46,771 nt of DNA, from assembly GCA_025529335.1 (NCBI GenBank), contig JAMYHX010000341.1, positions 1 to 46,771 on the forward strand, read 5' to 3'. Each line of letters opens with the position of its first letter. Positions within the stretch are counted from its first letter, which is position 1. Below the pieces are notes generated by a model that was not told the DNA's origin, did no database searches, and saw only the letters and a list, made by a program, of their open reading frames with translations. The position numbers were made by a program, and so were the translations under genes. This document shows positions 30,003 through 40,952 of the stretch, piece by piece. The DNA comes from Rhizopus sp. PT2906 (taxonomy: Eukaryota > Mucoromycota > Mucoromycetes > Mucorales > Rhizopodaceae).

Positions 30003-31844
30003 ATGAATGAATTCACCAATGCAACACAATTATTAACAGAAGGAAAGACGGAGGTAATAAGTTTGATAAAAATGGCACACTAAACAACCACTAAGCCCTA
30101 TGGTTTAGGATGCGTTTATTGCTTTTCTTTCTATTGTCGAATTATCCACTCAACAATTACATCAAACAAAGTTTTTACATCAATGTAATTCTACTATAGC
30201 CTGTCGTGCTTTGATCTAAGTTCATTTCAATCATTAGATATTGTAAATAGACCACCAGAGTATAAAAACTCAATTGATTTGATCAGGAAAAGTATCGACC
30301 AATTAGAAAAGATACTTGTAAATAGGCCGAAACCACCTGTTCCACCCCGACCAGTTCACATCGACACTAAAAACTTGAAACGAACAAGAGGAAACTCGAT
30401 TCATTTTGTCATTGATGAAGAAGACGAAGAAGAGGATGATGAGACGGTTGATATTGTCCAGTTTCTTAATCAACCCAAAAAGGCAAACACATGCTCTCTA
30501 TTTCTTACCATGGATGACGTGTTATCGCAAACTGTTGTTGATCCATCCAATCTAGCTCCTGCACAGACACCGACGACCGATAGTCTTTCGATACTTACAT
30601 CATCTTCCACTAGAGACTATATACCTAATATTCCTGTACCTCCCTTGTTGGCCATGCATCGTCATCTTCAACAACAGCAAAATGATAACGGGATGCTTCC
30701 CAAAATCCGCTCGCTTTATATGAGTGCGATGACCATACCGACCATGATGGAGTTTTCGCCTGGTTTATTTGCTTACCAACTTACTCTGATCGAATCCGCC
30801 ATATTCCGTGCTATTCCTCGGGAAGCACTCTTGTGTCATTCAGCACGCACGCCTCACAATCGAATCATAGCCTCCACGGACTTTTTCAATTTCATCACAC
30901 GAACGATTGAGCACTCGATCCTTTTGCCCCAAGAGGCCTGTCGACGTGCAGAGATTCTCAATCGATGGGTCAAGGTGGCTTCCAAGTTACTCGCTTTATT
31001 CAACTATCAAACACTGAAAGCGGTCGTTTCTGCTCTCGGTACTCCGCCTATACAGCGTCTACGTCGCACATGGGAATGTATCCCCAAAAAGCAAATCAAT
31101 CAATTAGACATGTTGAGCTCCCTCATGTCCGAATCAGACAACTACTGTCAGTACCGTCGACACGCTCAGTTCTGTGTCGATCGTCCGGCGGTTCCCTTCT
31201 TGGGTGTCTTTATTCACGATTTGACCTATATGTCCGTTGCTGCTACCAATAAACAAGACACGCGTATCCAAAGTGTCCTGAACGAACTTGACAGGTTTCA
31301 ACGGCTACCCGAGTACCCACAACAGCCTCCGCCATCCTTTGTGCACAAGAAACACTTGTTTCGTCCGGTCTCAAACGTGCTTCATTTCTCGTCCAAGGGT
31401 ACCACCTCAGCAGCCGCATGCATGGTGAGTGAAGAGAACCAGAGTGAAGAGACCGTGGTCGGATTAGAACAACAGTTAATTATGCAGTTTGTCCTTATGC
31501 GACCCTGGGTAACTGAAAAGACAATCGATATGCTCAGCCAGCTTCGTGAACCGTCCAAACGACCAGTATCTGGATCCTCGCCCACCCATGGGAACGAAGA
31601 AACAGAAGAAAGAAGGTCGGGGCTTTCTGGATTCTGGCCGTTTAGAAAGACGACATCATCCTCAACAACAACAACAACAACACCTACACCTGACCTCACG
31701 TGGAGTGAAGGAGAAGAGGATAATAATGAGGATGAGTTGGGACGTCTCTTGAATTATAGAAAGTTGTCACTTGGGACAAAGAAAAGTCATCATCGTTCAT
31801 TGTCATTGCCATCCAAGGCCATCATGGAAACAACACCACTTTAA
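30003..31844 (+). CDS. Ras guanine-nucleotide exchange factor (RasGEF/CDC25 domain) protein
   Basis: Three exons, 30003-30053, 30109-30184 and 30238-31844, give 577 residues. The N-terminus (1-75) is helical, then PKPPVPPRP forms a proline motif that could bind SH3 domains. A RasGEF catalytic domain occupies about 205-410: FAYQLTLIESAIFRAI, RAEILNRWVKVASKLLALFNYQTLKAVVSALG, PPIQRLRRTWECI, and PAVPFLGVFIHDLTYMSVA. Such domains load GTP onto Ras-family GTPases at membranes. The C-terminus is Ser/Thr-rich with a short acidic patch and basic, phosphorylatable KSHHRSLSLPSK. I saw no clear REM domain, so the target GTPase cannot be named. Exon 2 uses the donor T|GTAATT, which keeps the frame. Confidence 0.88.
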
Positions 31845-32002
31845 ATAAATATAACTTTGCTATTTAGTTCAAAGGCTTTAGTCCCCTACATGTGATCATG
31901 TGCTTTCCAGGATACAGCTTGCATAAAGTGATAAATTTTTTAAGAGCTGTTCTGTACTTGAATATAAAATTTTATTTCCTTTTATTTCTTTTCTCTTTTT
32001 TA

Positions 32003-32812
32003 ATGATTCCAACCTATAAAAGAAAGACTAGCTTTAATGCATCGTCACCACCACCGTCAAAGAAATCACCATTTTCACCAGACACAAGTCCTCCACCACC
32101 ACCCAAAACCTTTGGTCGTCCAATGACAACTGCAGCAGCAGCAGCAGCAGCCATCAAACGAAGTAGCATGCCACCTCATAGACGACAAAGCAGCAGCAGC
32201 AATGTCACTCCTTCACGTCAAGGTTCAGTAGAAACAGAACGAGAAGATAGTGTGACAAGAGAAGAAGAAAAACAGACACAAAAGGATACGACCATAGACG
32301 CAGAAGTAGAAGATGATGAAAAGGAAGAGGTTGTTGTTGATATGGATACCCATATGCAAGCTCAAATGGAAAAACAAAAGGAAGACATGAAAATCTTGCT
32401 AGAGAATTTCTCACCTGAGCAACTTCAAAGATATGAAGCTTATAGAAGATCGGCATTAAATAGGACAAATGTCAAAAGGGTAACAATGAGATATTTTAGG
32501 AAATAGTTCCAAAACAAAAACTCATCATTATCCTAGTTGGTAAGTCAAGTGCTCAATCAGCAATGTTCACAAACAATGGCCTTTGTTGTTGCAGGTTTTG
32601 CAAAAGTGTATGTGGGTGAAATTATTGAAAAAGGTAAAAAAAAAAGGTTTATCATTGTGTAAATCACGAAAGCTTAAATAAAGGTGTCATTAGCGAGAGA
32701 TGTCATGGAAGAATGGAATGATACGGGACCTATCCGACCCGAACACTTACGGGAAGCACACAGAAGATACTTGAAAGAGTCGAGCTTTGCTACTTTGGGA
32801 AGGAAATTTTGA
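32003..32812 (+). CDS. TAF11: Transcription initiation factor TFIID subunit 11
   Basis: Three exons: 32003-32479, 32537-32633, 32694-32812, giving 230 residues. The N-terminal half is disordered: SPPPSKK, an Ala run, a Ser/Arg stretch and acidic blocks. The TAFII28 histone fold occupies about 130-225: MKILLENFSPEQLQRYEAYRRS, TNVKRLVSQVLNQQCSQTM, GFAKVYVGEIIEKARDVMEEW and PIRPEHLREAHRRYL. In TFIID this fold pairs with TAF13. I chose the Met at 32003 (MIPTYKRKTS) because the frame upstream codes for a long hydrophobic run unlike the family. Exon 2 is only recovered with the acceptor at 32536; a tempting GTAAGT inside it is not used. Confidence 0.92.
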
Positions 32813-32954
32813 TGTACAAATAAGGATAATTACAAACAACAGGTTGCCAAAATAAATCTTTATGCTTGAAAAAAAAGGGCTTGTATATATATATTTAAAC
32901 GTTATCTATACCCTTTCTTTTCTTTTATACACTTCTTCTTTATAAAAATAAACC

Positions 32955-34168
32955 ATGTATGCTGCACAGCCCATGTTAGGTCCACAACCAAGATGTTGTG
33001 GTTGCATTCCATTAAGAATAGGATCTGGCATTATCTGTCTGATATGGGCAGTAAGTGAATACATGTTGAATATATAAAGCTTTAATGCTGATTTTATAAT
33101 AGGGATTCTCAATGTATCTAGCAGTGCTATCATTTCAAAATACAAGCTGTAAGTAACCTGTATAGTTTGTTACCGTATACTGAACCATTGTGTAGTGATA
33201 TACTCTTACATGACGCAAGCGGCTACAATGGTATATGGTGTAGTCAATTTAATATTATCACTTGTATCTGCAGGCGGTATTGTTATTTTAATCATTGTAA
33301 ATAAAATATACATACAGTTATCATCTAATGGGGGATGCTAATTTCAATTTCACTTAGGACAGAGGCACGCATGTCACATCATTATCTCATGCCATCTGGG
33401 TGTCTGTCTTTTTGGTGCTTGTGGATGGTTTAGTGAATGTGATACTGTTTATCATCAATAAGACAGATTATCATTCATGGTGTATCAATTCATCATCATC
33501 CACCATTCAAAAAGACTTTACCTCTGGCAATAATACAGTAAACAACTTTGATTTCCAACACGATTATTACAATTGCAATCACCTATGGCAAGATGAAGTA
33601 AAATTCGGAATTATCTTTTATATTCTCATGTTTGCCTTTTATGTAAAGTCCCCCCCCTTTTTTTTTTTTTTCTATTGTATGAACCTCCCCCTTTATACTA
33701 ACTCGCCAATGATAGGTCTATTGGGCCATGTGTATCTACAGCTTTCGATTATTTAGACCTGAATACATCTCTGACGCAGATATTCGTCATGCCCAATCTT
33801 ACAACATGCCTCTCATGGGAGGTCCACCTGCTATACCCCAACCAGCCATGATCAATAACCCAGCAGCACCAGGCGGTCCTTATCCCCCAGATCGAAGTGT
33901 GATTGTGCTCAATAACGCCAAACCTTCAAAAAGAACCAAAGATTTTTCATTCAGAAACATAAAAAAATCAATACGTAACAAAAAGATTGTGGAACCTTTA
34001 CGAAAAGATTCACAGTTCTCTATTGGGTTCAAGCTGAGCCCAGATGGAAAGATTATTGATATTGAAAGTGCACCATCTCCTACACCGACGTATAATACTG
34101 CTACAGTCGATTATAATTATATCAAACGAAAGCCAGTGGATGACAATCAAGATGACAAGTATTATTAA
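32955..34168 (+). CDS. Four-span integral membrane protein, function unknown
   Basis: Five exons: 32955-33050, 33103-33148, 33196-33296, 33358-33642, 33716-34168, giving 326 residues. A short Cys-rich start (PRCCGCIPLRIGSGIICLIW) leads into the first membrane span; others are TMVYGVVNLILSLVSAGG..VILII, VSVFLVLVDGLVNVILFII, and KFGIIFYILMFAFYVYWAMCIYSF. Between spans 3 and 4 an Asn/Ser-rich loop with Cys and NNT sequons is probably outside the cell or lumenal. The C-terminal ~140 residues are cytosolic-like: PPAIPQPAMINNP, basic FRNIKKSIRNKKI, and Tyr-rich DYNYIKRKP at the end. The layout recalls MARVEL or tetraspan proteins, but no diagnostic motif was seen. Confidence 0.82.
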
Positions 34169-34535
34169 ACCAATAAAAATATACGCTTGACAAGAAGTGA
34201 ATACATTCATTATTCCCCATTTTCATTGGCCCGCTGCATTATGAATCATTATCGCTCTTTACTTCTTATCTATATTCATCTTTTTTTCACCCTTTGTCTG
34301 TACTTTGTTCTTACGCGTTTTTGAAAAGCAAATCGATAAAGAAGACAAGAAATTTTCCAAGTGTAAAAGAAGAATTCTGTTGGAGTTATGTATCGTGGGA
34401 AATTTACCGAGAATACGAAGAAACCTTAGTTGACAATTGATGTCTGAGGCGGAGTCCATCTGATGTGACTATAAATATGAGCTTCTTTTAATCTTTTTAT
34501 CCTTTTCTTTCTCACACAATACCCACCCTATACTC
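34169..34535. other. Intergenic, promoter of the BCAT gene
   Basis: No gene seen. The final ~70 bases hold a TATA box and a CT-rich leader for the next gene. Confidence 0.6.
34470..34477 (+). promoter_or_regulatory. TATA box of the BCAT gene
   Basis: TATAAATA located 66 bp upstream of the ATG, followed by a T/C-rich leader. Confidence 0.55.
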
Positions 34536-35911
34536 ATGTTGTCTAATTTCCTACCTTCATTCAGGCGTAATGCCTTTATTCAAACCAAGAGATTATACTC
34601 TGAATTAAGCGTAATTGGTGTTTTTATTACTTTTGTTTGTGTATGCTGACATATTTTGTGTAGGCAAATAAACTCAAGGTTACAAAAGCAGATACCTTAA
34701 AACCTTTGGTTGCCAATAAAGATCTCATCTTTGGAAAAACCTTTACTGATCATATGTAAGGTTAGATTATGTTAATTTCTATATGTACTAAACACGTCCT
34801 GTAGGGTTACTGCTAAATGGAATGAAGAAAAAGGATGGGATGCTCCTGAGCTTCGTCCCTTTGAAAACCTTAGTTTGCCTCCCAGCACTGTCGTGTTCCA
34901 CTATGCTACAGAGGTAAAATCATGCAAAGTTCTGTCATGATATAACCTTTTAATCCATGTCTATCTAGTGCTTTGAAGGCATGAAGGCATACAAGGATAA
35001 GAATGGGAAGATTCGTCTTTTCAGACCCGATATGAACATGGCTCGTATGAACCGTTCATGTGAACGTATCGCCCTTCCTGTAAGTAATCAAGCATAACAA
35101 GACGTGCATGATACTAAGAACATAGTAGAAATTTGACGGCAAAGAATTGATCAAGCTCATTGGCGAATACTTAAAGGCGGACGAACGATGGATTCCAACT
35201 GAACGTGGATATTCCCTTTATATTCGTCCCACCATGATCGGTACACAAGAGGCACTAGGTGTCAATCCCCCCACAGACGCTCTTTTGTTTGTCATTGGCT
35301 GTCCTGTGGGTCCTTACTACAAAACCGGTTTTAATGCTGTCCGTTTATTCGCCACCACCGAATATGTTCGTGCCTGGCCACGCGGTACAGGTGATGCCAA
35401 GATTGGTGGAAACTACGCTCCTGGCTTGATGCCTCAGCGTTTGGCTGCCTCCAAGGGTTACCAACAAAACCTCTGGCTGTTTGGTCCTGATCATCAACTG
35501 ACCGAAGTAGGTGCCATGAACCTGTTCATGCTGATCAAAGATGAGCAAGGCGAATTAGAGCTCGTCACACCTCCTTTAGATGGTTCTATCCTTCCTGGTG
35601 TCACTCGTGATTCAATCATTCAATTGGCTAAAGATTGGAACGAGTTCAAGGTCTCTGAACGCAGCATGACTATGCCTGAACTTCGTGACTTGGCTAAGGC
35701 CGGTCGTTTGGTCGAAATGTTTGGTGCTGGTACTGCTTGTGTTGTCAGTCCTATTAAAGAAATTGGATACATGGGTGAAGATATCAAGATTCCTCTGGAT
35801 CCTAAAGATCCAAATGCTCAGGCTGGCCCTTATACAAAGAGATTCAATGATGCCATTTTTGAAATCCAATATGGTGAAGTCGAACACCCTTGGTCCGTTG
35901 TCGTCAATTAA
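34536..35911 (+). CDS. BAT1: Branched-chain amino-acid aminotransferase, probably mitochondrial
   Basis: Five exons: 34536-34610, 34664-34755, 34805-34913, 34969-35079, 35129-35911, giving 389 residues. The N-terminal ~25 residues (MLSNFLPSFRRNAFIQTKRLYS) are Arg-rich and lack acidic residues, as in mitochondrial targeting signals. The class IV PLP-enzyme core is complete: LIFGKTFTDHM, HYATECFEGMKAYK, LYIRPTMIGT, the PLP-Lys segment GDAKIGGNYAPGL, WLFGPDHQLTEVGAMNLF, and LVTPPLDGSILPGVTR. It exchanges amino groups between Leu/Ile/Val and 2-oxoglutarate. The redox CxxC of human BCATs (near GTACQVC) is CVVS here, so that thiol switch is not conserved. Ending WSVVVN is normal. Confidence 0.94.
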
Positions 35912-36024
35912 TTTTTTGAATAAAACGCATCTGTGTTTCTCCTTTAGACATATCATCTTTGCCTCTGTGTAGCTCCTTTTTATGCAAACTATATTTATTA
36001 TAAATACACCAAAAAAAAACATAA

Positions 36025-37320
36025 ATGTTTATACAGGCCATGATTAGATTCGCATGGAAATTAGATTCAGAAGCGTCTGAGCCTTGGAAGTCATTGACGA
36101 GAGCTGAGGCAAGTTTAAATGTCTTTCTACTTGGATGTCTTATTCTAGAACCTATTCTCATCATCGTCCTCGAATCCTTCACTGCTCACTACGATATGCT
36201 GCGTCTGTCCTACTGTACACTCGACTTGGTCGTACTGGGATTTGCACAGACAGACTTTATGTATCACGGTCTACTTATCGTGGCATCCATATACCAGCTA
36301 TTCTTGTATTTAAACGTTTTACGGCAAAGAAACATTTGTCACCTACTTGCTTTAATTCTATTTGGTAGGTACTTTTTTTCATATAGACCAAGACTAATCC
36401 TCCCTTTTCCTTTTCAACAGGATTCTTCTTTGTCATCATGTCTATTGTTCATATCCTGCAACACTTTTTGTTTGAAAAGGCGGGATGCTTTGAATCCTAC
36501 GACCGTCCAGACCCAAACAGTGCAAATATAGTCAGCCATTTACAGAACCTTGCCATCATTCAAGCTTCTAGTCCAATCAAGCATAGCTCAGCAGCCTACA
36601 TTGCAAGGATGAAACCATTTCAATACGCTATACTTGCTCTCACTCCACTCGTATTCTGTTTCATGTTTGTTGTTACAACTCAACTGTACAAGCGCTTTCA
36701 TTGGAAAAATTACCATGGCCATCACTTTGACAGTGAGCAGTTTCAACCGCTCTTGATCGCCTGGGGACTCTTGTGTGGTCTGCTCAAGGTTGACTTTTTC
36801 TTCTTGTTTGCATATGCTGTACAGTTGGTGCCTTCAGGTATTCTTGGGTATGACGGCATATGGAAGTTTGAATGCGTCGTGGTACTTTCTGGCAGTATTC
36901 TTGTCTTTTTAGTTCTTGTTTTTTATGGCATTCGCAAAGAAAACACGTATATCATTATTGCCTTTTTAGGTCTCAATGTTGCTGTCATGGGCTACTTTGG
37001 ATATCGAACGTACATCTTTGCCATGCCAAGGTCTCTTCTTACAATAGATCATTATGAGGTATGGGCATGAAACTCATTTTATAATCATTGTTTATATATA
37101 TATATTGTTTCTCTAGATGACTAGATATAGTCTGTTATTTACAACATTAGTTCTCTTGATACTTGGAGTGCTGACTATTAGCACCTTGATCATCTGTATT
37201 CGACACAGGCTTCGATACAAACTAAGCCTAATTCGTGATCTTTCGTGTAGTTGCCCTACCTGCTACTTGGGTTCTCCTGAAGTCAACAATGTCGACAAAC
37301 AAAAGTCAGGGACTGAATAA
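36025..37320 (+). CDS. Polytopic membrane protein (UPF0658-like)
   Basis: Three exons: 36025-36364, 36421-37058, 37117-37320, giving 393 residues (or 388 from the Met at 36040). Eight or nine hydrophobic segments are visible, for example NVFLLGCLILEPILIIVL, HLLALILFGFFFVIMSIVHI, YAILALTPLVFCFMFVVTT, FFFLFAYAVQLVPSG, VVVLSGSILVFLVLVFYGI, and in the last exon LLFTTLVLLILGVLTIST. A short cytosolic tail has clustered Cys (CSCPTC). Size and pattern recall the fungal UPF0658 Golgi membrane family, but I cannot confirm this by eye. Function unknown. It lies downstream of BCAT on the same strand, with no sign of a functional link. Confidence 0.75.
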
Positions 37321-37677
37321 AGCATTAATAAAAGCAAAATGTAAAATAAACTTGTCTCACTATAACCATTCATATTTATACTTCATAATGAAACGTTAAT
37401 ATAAGTTTGTTGTATTCATATGTAGTGGATCAACTATAAACCACATATGAAATAATAACTGGCAATTATTCGACTTCAGCTTGTTACTTTGAGACAACTG
37501 TGTGCTATCAAGTTTGGCTTTATAAATCAAAGACTTTTAAAAATGTAAGAATATACAGTGTTTTTAAAAATTAAGAAAATAAAGAAAAGATTGTTAATCA
37601 ACATCAATTGGTATATTATATATGCATGCGAATAATTGTTGAATAAAGTGTATATTTACAAAACAAATAGTATAAAG
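37321..37677. other. Intergenic between convergent genes
   Basis: Very AT-rich 3' flanks of the two converging genes; nothing else seen. Confidence 0.6.
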
Positions 37678-39028
37678 CTACTTGTTTTTCTCTGCAGCTT
37701 CTCTTACTGCCTTTGCCACCTTTAACCTTAAGTCCTCAATAATTTCTTTGTGCCTTATATGGCGAGGATCTTTCTTGTATATTCTTCTTCTTAGATCTTC
37801 AATAATTCGCCGATGTCTTATGTGTCGAATGTCTTCTTTTTCAACAACTTTAGGAGGGCTTTTTATATTTTCAGTTGACTGCAGTAGCCCTTCTGGCTCA
37901 TTGTTGATATTCAAATATCTACCAGTCGTACTAAGCTTTGTGTATCTTGATGGGGCTGGTAGATTAGTTGCTTTTTTTACAGAAGGAGATTCTTCAAGAA
38001 ATGGATTCTTCTGTATAAACATGGGCACCCTTGTTTCCTTTTCTTTGCTTTGCAGCGGTGAGGATGTTTGATCTTTGATAAAGGATGGAGATTCTTTTTT
38101 TGGTGAGTCTTTAATAGCTGCTATTGTAGCCTTTTCAGGGGAGTTGAAGAAAAACCAGTCAGGAATTATCTGACGAGGCGGCGTAAATGGTATATATGGA
38201 GGAAGTGGGGTATCATCTTTTTTATCTTGGTTGGAACTGACATGACTTGTGCTAGATATTGGTTCTTGTCTGGGAGATTGCTTCTGATGGGTTGTTGAAC
38301 TGTCTTGTGCTTTTGCAACTGTAGGATTGATTTCAGTGCTCAAGGGATCATCTATCACTGTGGAGTTTTCCACGTGTCTGTGTACGAACTCTGATTGCTT
38401 TGAATAGAGCTTTCTTGAAGTAGTTGTAGCAGACGTGATAGCGGTGTGATTCATCTTGTTAGTGGTTGGCTTTTTTGTAACAGCTGTTGTATTCCTGTGA
38501 TTAAGCTTTGCTTGATGTTTCATGTCTGGCGGTTTGGCCATTTTACTTATAGAAGCTATTGTATTTGATTGAGCCAGACGACTGAAGACATTACTAGTTA
38601 TCCTTTGCTTTTTGGATGCACCTGATTTTATGTTTTGTTGGTTTTTATCATTTCCAAAAGGTCTCTTTTTGTTGTTGGGAGCAGACAATAATGGATCATA
38701 ACTCGTCTTTTGCGTCATAGACTCATTTTTCTTGTTGTATGAGCTTGATTGGTCTAGCAATCTCTCTCTAGCTATAGCAGGCGTCTGACGGTTAGTGTAA
38801 GCTTCAGGTGTAGGTGGATAAAAATGAGGTGGATAGGAAGGGCCGGAGACAGTCTTTTCAGCTACGTTTAAAATAACTGTTAGATTGTAACGATAGCGTT
38901 TTTTTTTAAAAGCAGTATTTACAAAACCATGAGTCAGAGGGTAACTCTTGTTCCGTCTCTCCTGTAAAATTCCAGAATTTTGGTGCATCAAATTCCCATA
39001 TTGAATCATCATCGCTAGTGGAAACCAT
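37678..39028 (-). CDS. TPX2-like spindle/Aurora-associated protein
   Basis: Two exons: 39028-38923, then 38876-37678 (or starting at 38861), giving about 430-434 residues. The first exon encodes MVSTSDDDSIWEFDAPKFW and ends in SDSWF. This parallels the Aurora-A-binding start of TPX2 (aromatic-x-aromatic-Asp-Ala-Pro, then F..F, and a downstream DSWF). With the acceptor at 38862 the junction reads DSWFSEK, even closer. The middle is disordered, rich in Ser, Thr, Lys and Gln, with SKKQRITSNVFSRL as a likely nuclear signal. The C-terminal part has PPYIPFTPPRQ, PDWFFFNSPEKA, PMFIQKNPFLEE and a doubled DIRHIRHRRIIEDLRRR / DPRHIRHKEIIEDLRLK helix. A role in microtubule assembly around the nucleus is inferred from the N-terminal motif only. 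The one-frame reading through the intron would give a wrong start. Confidence 0.65.
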
Positions 39029-39701
39029 TTTGAATAAAAAAAAAAAAGAAAGGGCATTAATCACAAATTAAAAGGAGAAAGCGTGATACAAAAAAAGGCG
39101 TCACTCACTTGCATGGCCAAATCATGTCATAGGCTTAAAAGTAATGTATGTATGTGAGTGTAACTCTTAATTTATGTCTATTGTCCTATATTGTTCCTCT
39201 TTTATGCTTATAAAATGAGTAAATATGGCATGTTTGCATACATTTATATTTGCGTGTGCGTTTATAAACTGGATAAAGCCACAAAAGTTAATATCTTACA
39301 GATATTTTCTTTGGAACTTATTCGCAATTAAAGTATTGGCAATGGCAACACGATGTCAACGCGGCAAAGAAGATGATGAAAATCTCTTGCAGTCTGGAAA
39401 GACTTGAGTAGGCCTGAAGCTTATTCCAGAGGCTAGACTCATATTTAATTCACAAATCGCCGTATTAAATGCAGTTTTCCTTGCAAAAGGAATTTAGATT
39501 ATCACAGGCAAAAGAAAAAGTCTGAACAATTATCTCCATTAGTCTCACTTCTTTCTGAATCTCTTTTTACGGGTTATCCAAAAAAAGATAAGCAGTTCGT
39601 CTAAGGTTACATTTTGATTCGTCTAAAAAACTAACATCGTCTGAATTTGAAGTAGAAACACTGCAGCTGGTCTCTCTCTCTCTGTCTTTTTTTTTTTCCT
39701 T
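39029..39701. other. Divergent intergenic region (TPX2-like / MET8)
   Basis: No supported gene. A CT repeat and T-run (about 39670-39700) immediately precede the MET8 start. A plus ORF at 39225-39407 has no recognisable feature. Confidence 0.55.
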
Positions 39702-40445
39702 ATGGCTTATTCCAAAAAGTATGAACCTATTCAAGGAGGCGGCTCACTTATTGTCGCTTATCAAATAGCCAACAAGAAAGTAATTATTGTTGGAGGAGGC
39801 AATGTCGCTGCACAACGTATTGTCTCGCTCAAGATGGCAGACGCTCATGTCACAGTGGTATGTCCAGAATCAGGTTTAGTTGAGGAAGTACGATATCGTA
39901 TAGAAAACAAGGAAGTAGACTGGATCAATCGCAAGTTTATAGATCAAGATCTCGATCACGTTGATATGTGCCTGACAGCCTTGGATGATCACGAAGAATC
40001 ATTACGTATTGGCCAGTTGTGTCGCGAACGACGTATTCCCGTGAACGTCGCGGACGTACCACCACTCTGTGATTTCTATTTTATGAGTCAGCACCGTGAT
40101 GGTCCTCTTCAGCTTGCCGTATCGACGAATGGACAAGGGCCTAAACTTGCCAACATGATACGTGTCGAAGCAGCCAAGAGTTTACCTCCGAATATGGGTA
40201 GTGTGATCGAAAGGATGGGCAGGCTTCGTGCAAAGGTGAAAGAGTGGGAACCCAGCATGAAAAACTCTGGAAAACGTATGACGTGGATAACGCTACTTTG
40301 TGAAAAGTGGGGATTAGATGGCATGGCTAAGTTGAACGAAGTTGATGAGGAGCACGAGGCTGCCGTCTTTGAAGAGCTTCGTAAACACTTTTTGATTGGC
40401 AGTGTTCCCTCTGTTGAAGATATCTTGTCAAGAAAAGCTTTGTAA
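39702..40445 (+). CDS. MET8: Siroheme synthase: precorrin-2 dehydrogenase / sirohydrochlorin ferrochelatase
   Basis: A single-exon 247-residue protein, near the size of yeast Met8 (274). It oxidises precorrin-2 with NAD+ and inserts iron to make siroheme, the cofactor of sulfite reductase, needed for sulfate assimilation. The NAD-binding fold starts KKVIIVGGGNVAAQRIVSL (25-43), followed by VTVVCPESG. The segment IPVNVADVPPLCDFYFMSQ contains the Asp that corresponds to the catalytic Asp of Met8, and LQLAVSTNGQGPKLANMIR follows as in the family. The C-terminal dimer/chelatase helices (WITLLCEKWGLDGMAKL) are present. No sign of damage. Confidence 0.93.
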   Translation: MAYSKKYEPIQGGGSLIVAYQIANKKVIIVGGGNVAAQRIVSLKMADAHVTVVCPESGLVEEVRYRIENKEVDWINRKFIDQDLDHVDMCLTALDDHEESLRIGQLCRERRIPVNVADVPPLCDFYFMSQHRDGPLQLAVSTNGQGPKLANMIRVEAAKSLPPNMGSVIERMGRLRAKVKEWEPSMKNSGKRMTWITLLCEKWGLDGMAKLNEVDEEHEAAVFEELRKHFLIGSVPSVEDILSRKAL

Positions 40446-40952
40446 CACTTGATTCAGGGCAGACCCTTCTTCTACATTAGTGCTGGCCACATTATCCATC
40501 CATTTCTCCTCGTCTCAAAGGCATAGAATAAAGTGTAAAGTAGTTTTGATATTCCTAGGTTTTTAGATTGTTGTATCAGTTTTTCTGTATAAAAAGAGAC
40601 TAAAAGGGACAATTAATATGACATGTTCTCAATAATATTCCAGCTGTTGGTCCGTTCAACCCCAAATATCCCAATCCACTTGTTTTTGGACCGAAGCACT
40701 GATGTTTCTCAATGACCGGAGTTCGATATAAATGACCCACTTTTGGTTAACATGACATTTTACAGTGAACGCAGCATTAAATTGCGGATTTCTAAAAATT
40801 AAATAGCGGCTTCTTGGACATCAATTTGCAGTTTTCTGTGAAATCAAATCGCGGGTTAATCCTGAACATACTCTCATGGAAACTTATCATTAAATGGGCT
40901 CTTTATTTCTACATTTATCAAATTGATTACAAGAGTGCTGTATAAAGGGCCT
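40446..40952. other. Spacer and probable transposon end
   Basis: No gene. The stretch with CAGTGAACGCAGCATT and ATTGCGG (about 40764-40793) looks like a terminal region of the neighbouring mariner-like element, but I found no matching inverted copy on the other side. Confidence 0.4.

Noticed and set aside
31892..32002. N-terminal extension of TAF11 with a hydrophobic run
   Set aside because: TAF11 is nuclear and has no membrane segment; this DNA looks like promoter/leader sequence.
35612..36022. 136-codon minus-strand ORF over the end of BCAT
   Set aside because: Lies opposite a conserved enzyme exon; composition is that of a reverse-strand shadow.
36872..37057. Cys-rich 61-codon ORF overlapping the polytopic membrane protein
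   Set aside because: Alternative frame of a continuous hydrophobic coding exon.
37682..38071. 129-codon plus-strand ORF inside the TPX2-like gene
   Set aside because: Antisense shadow of a well-supported coding exon, with no family feature of its own.
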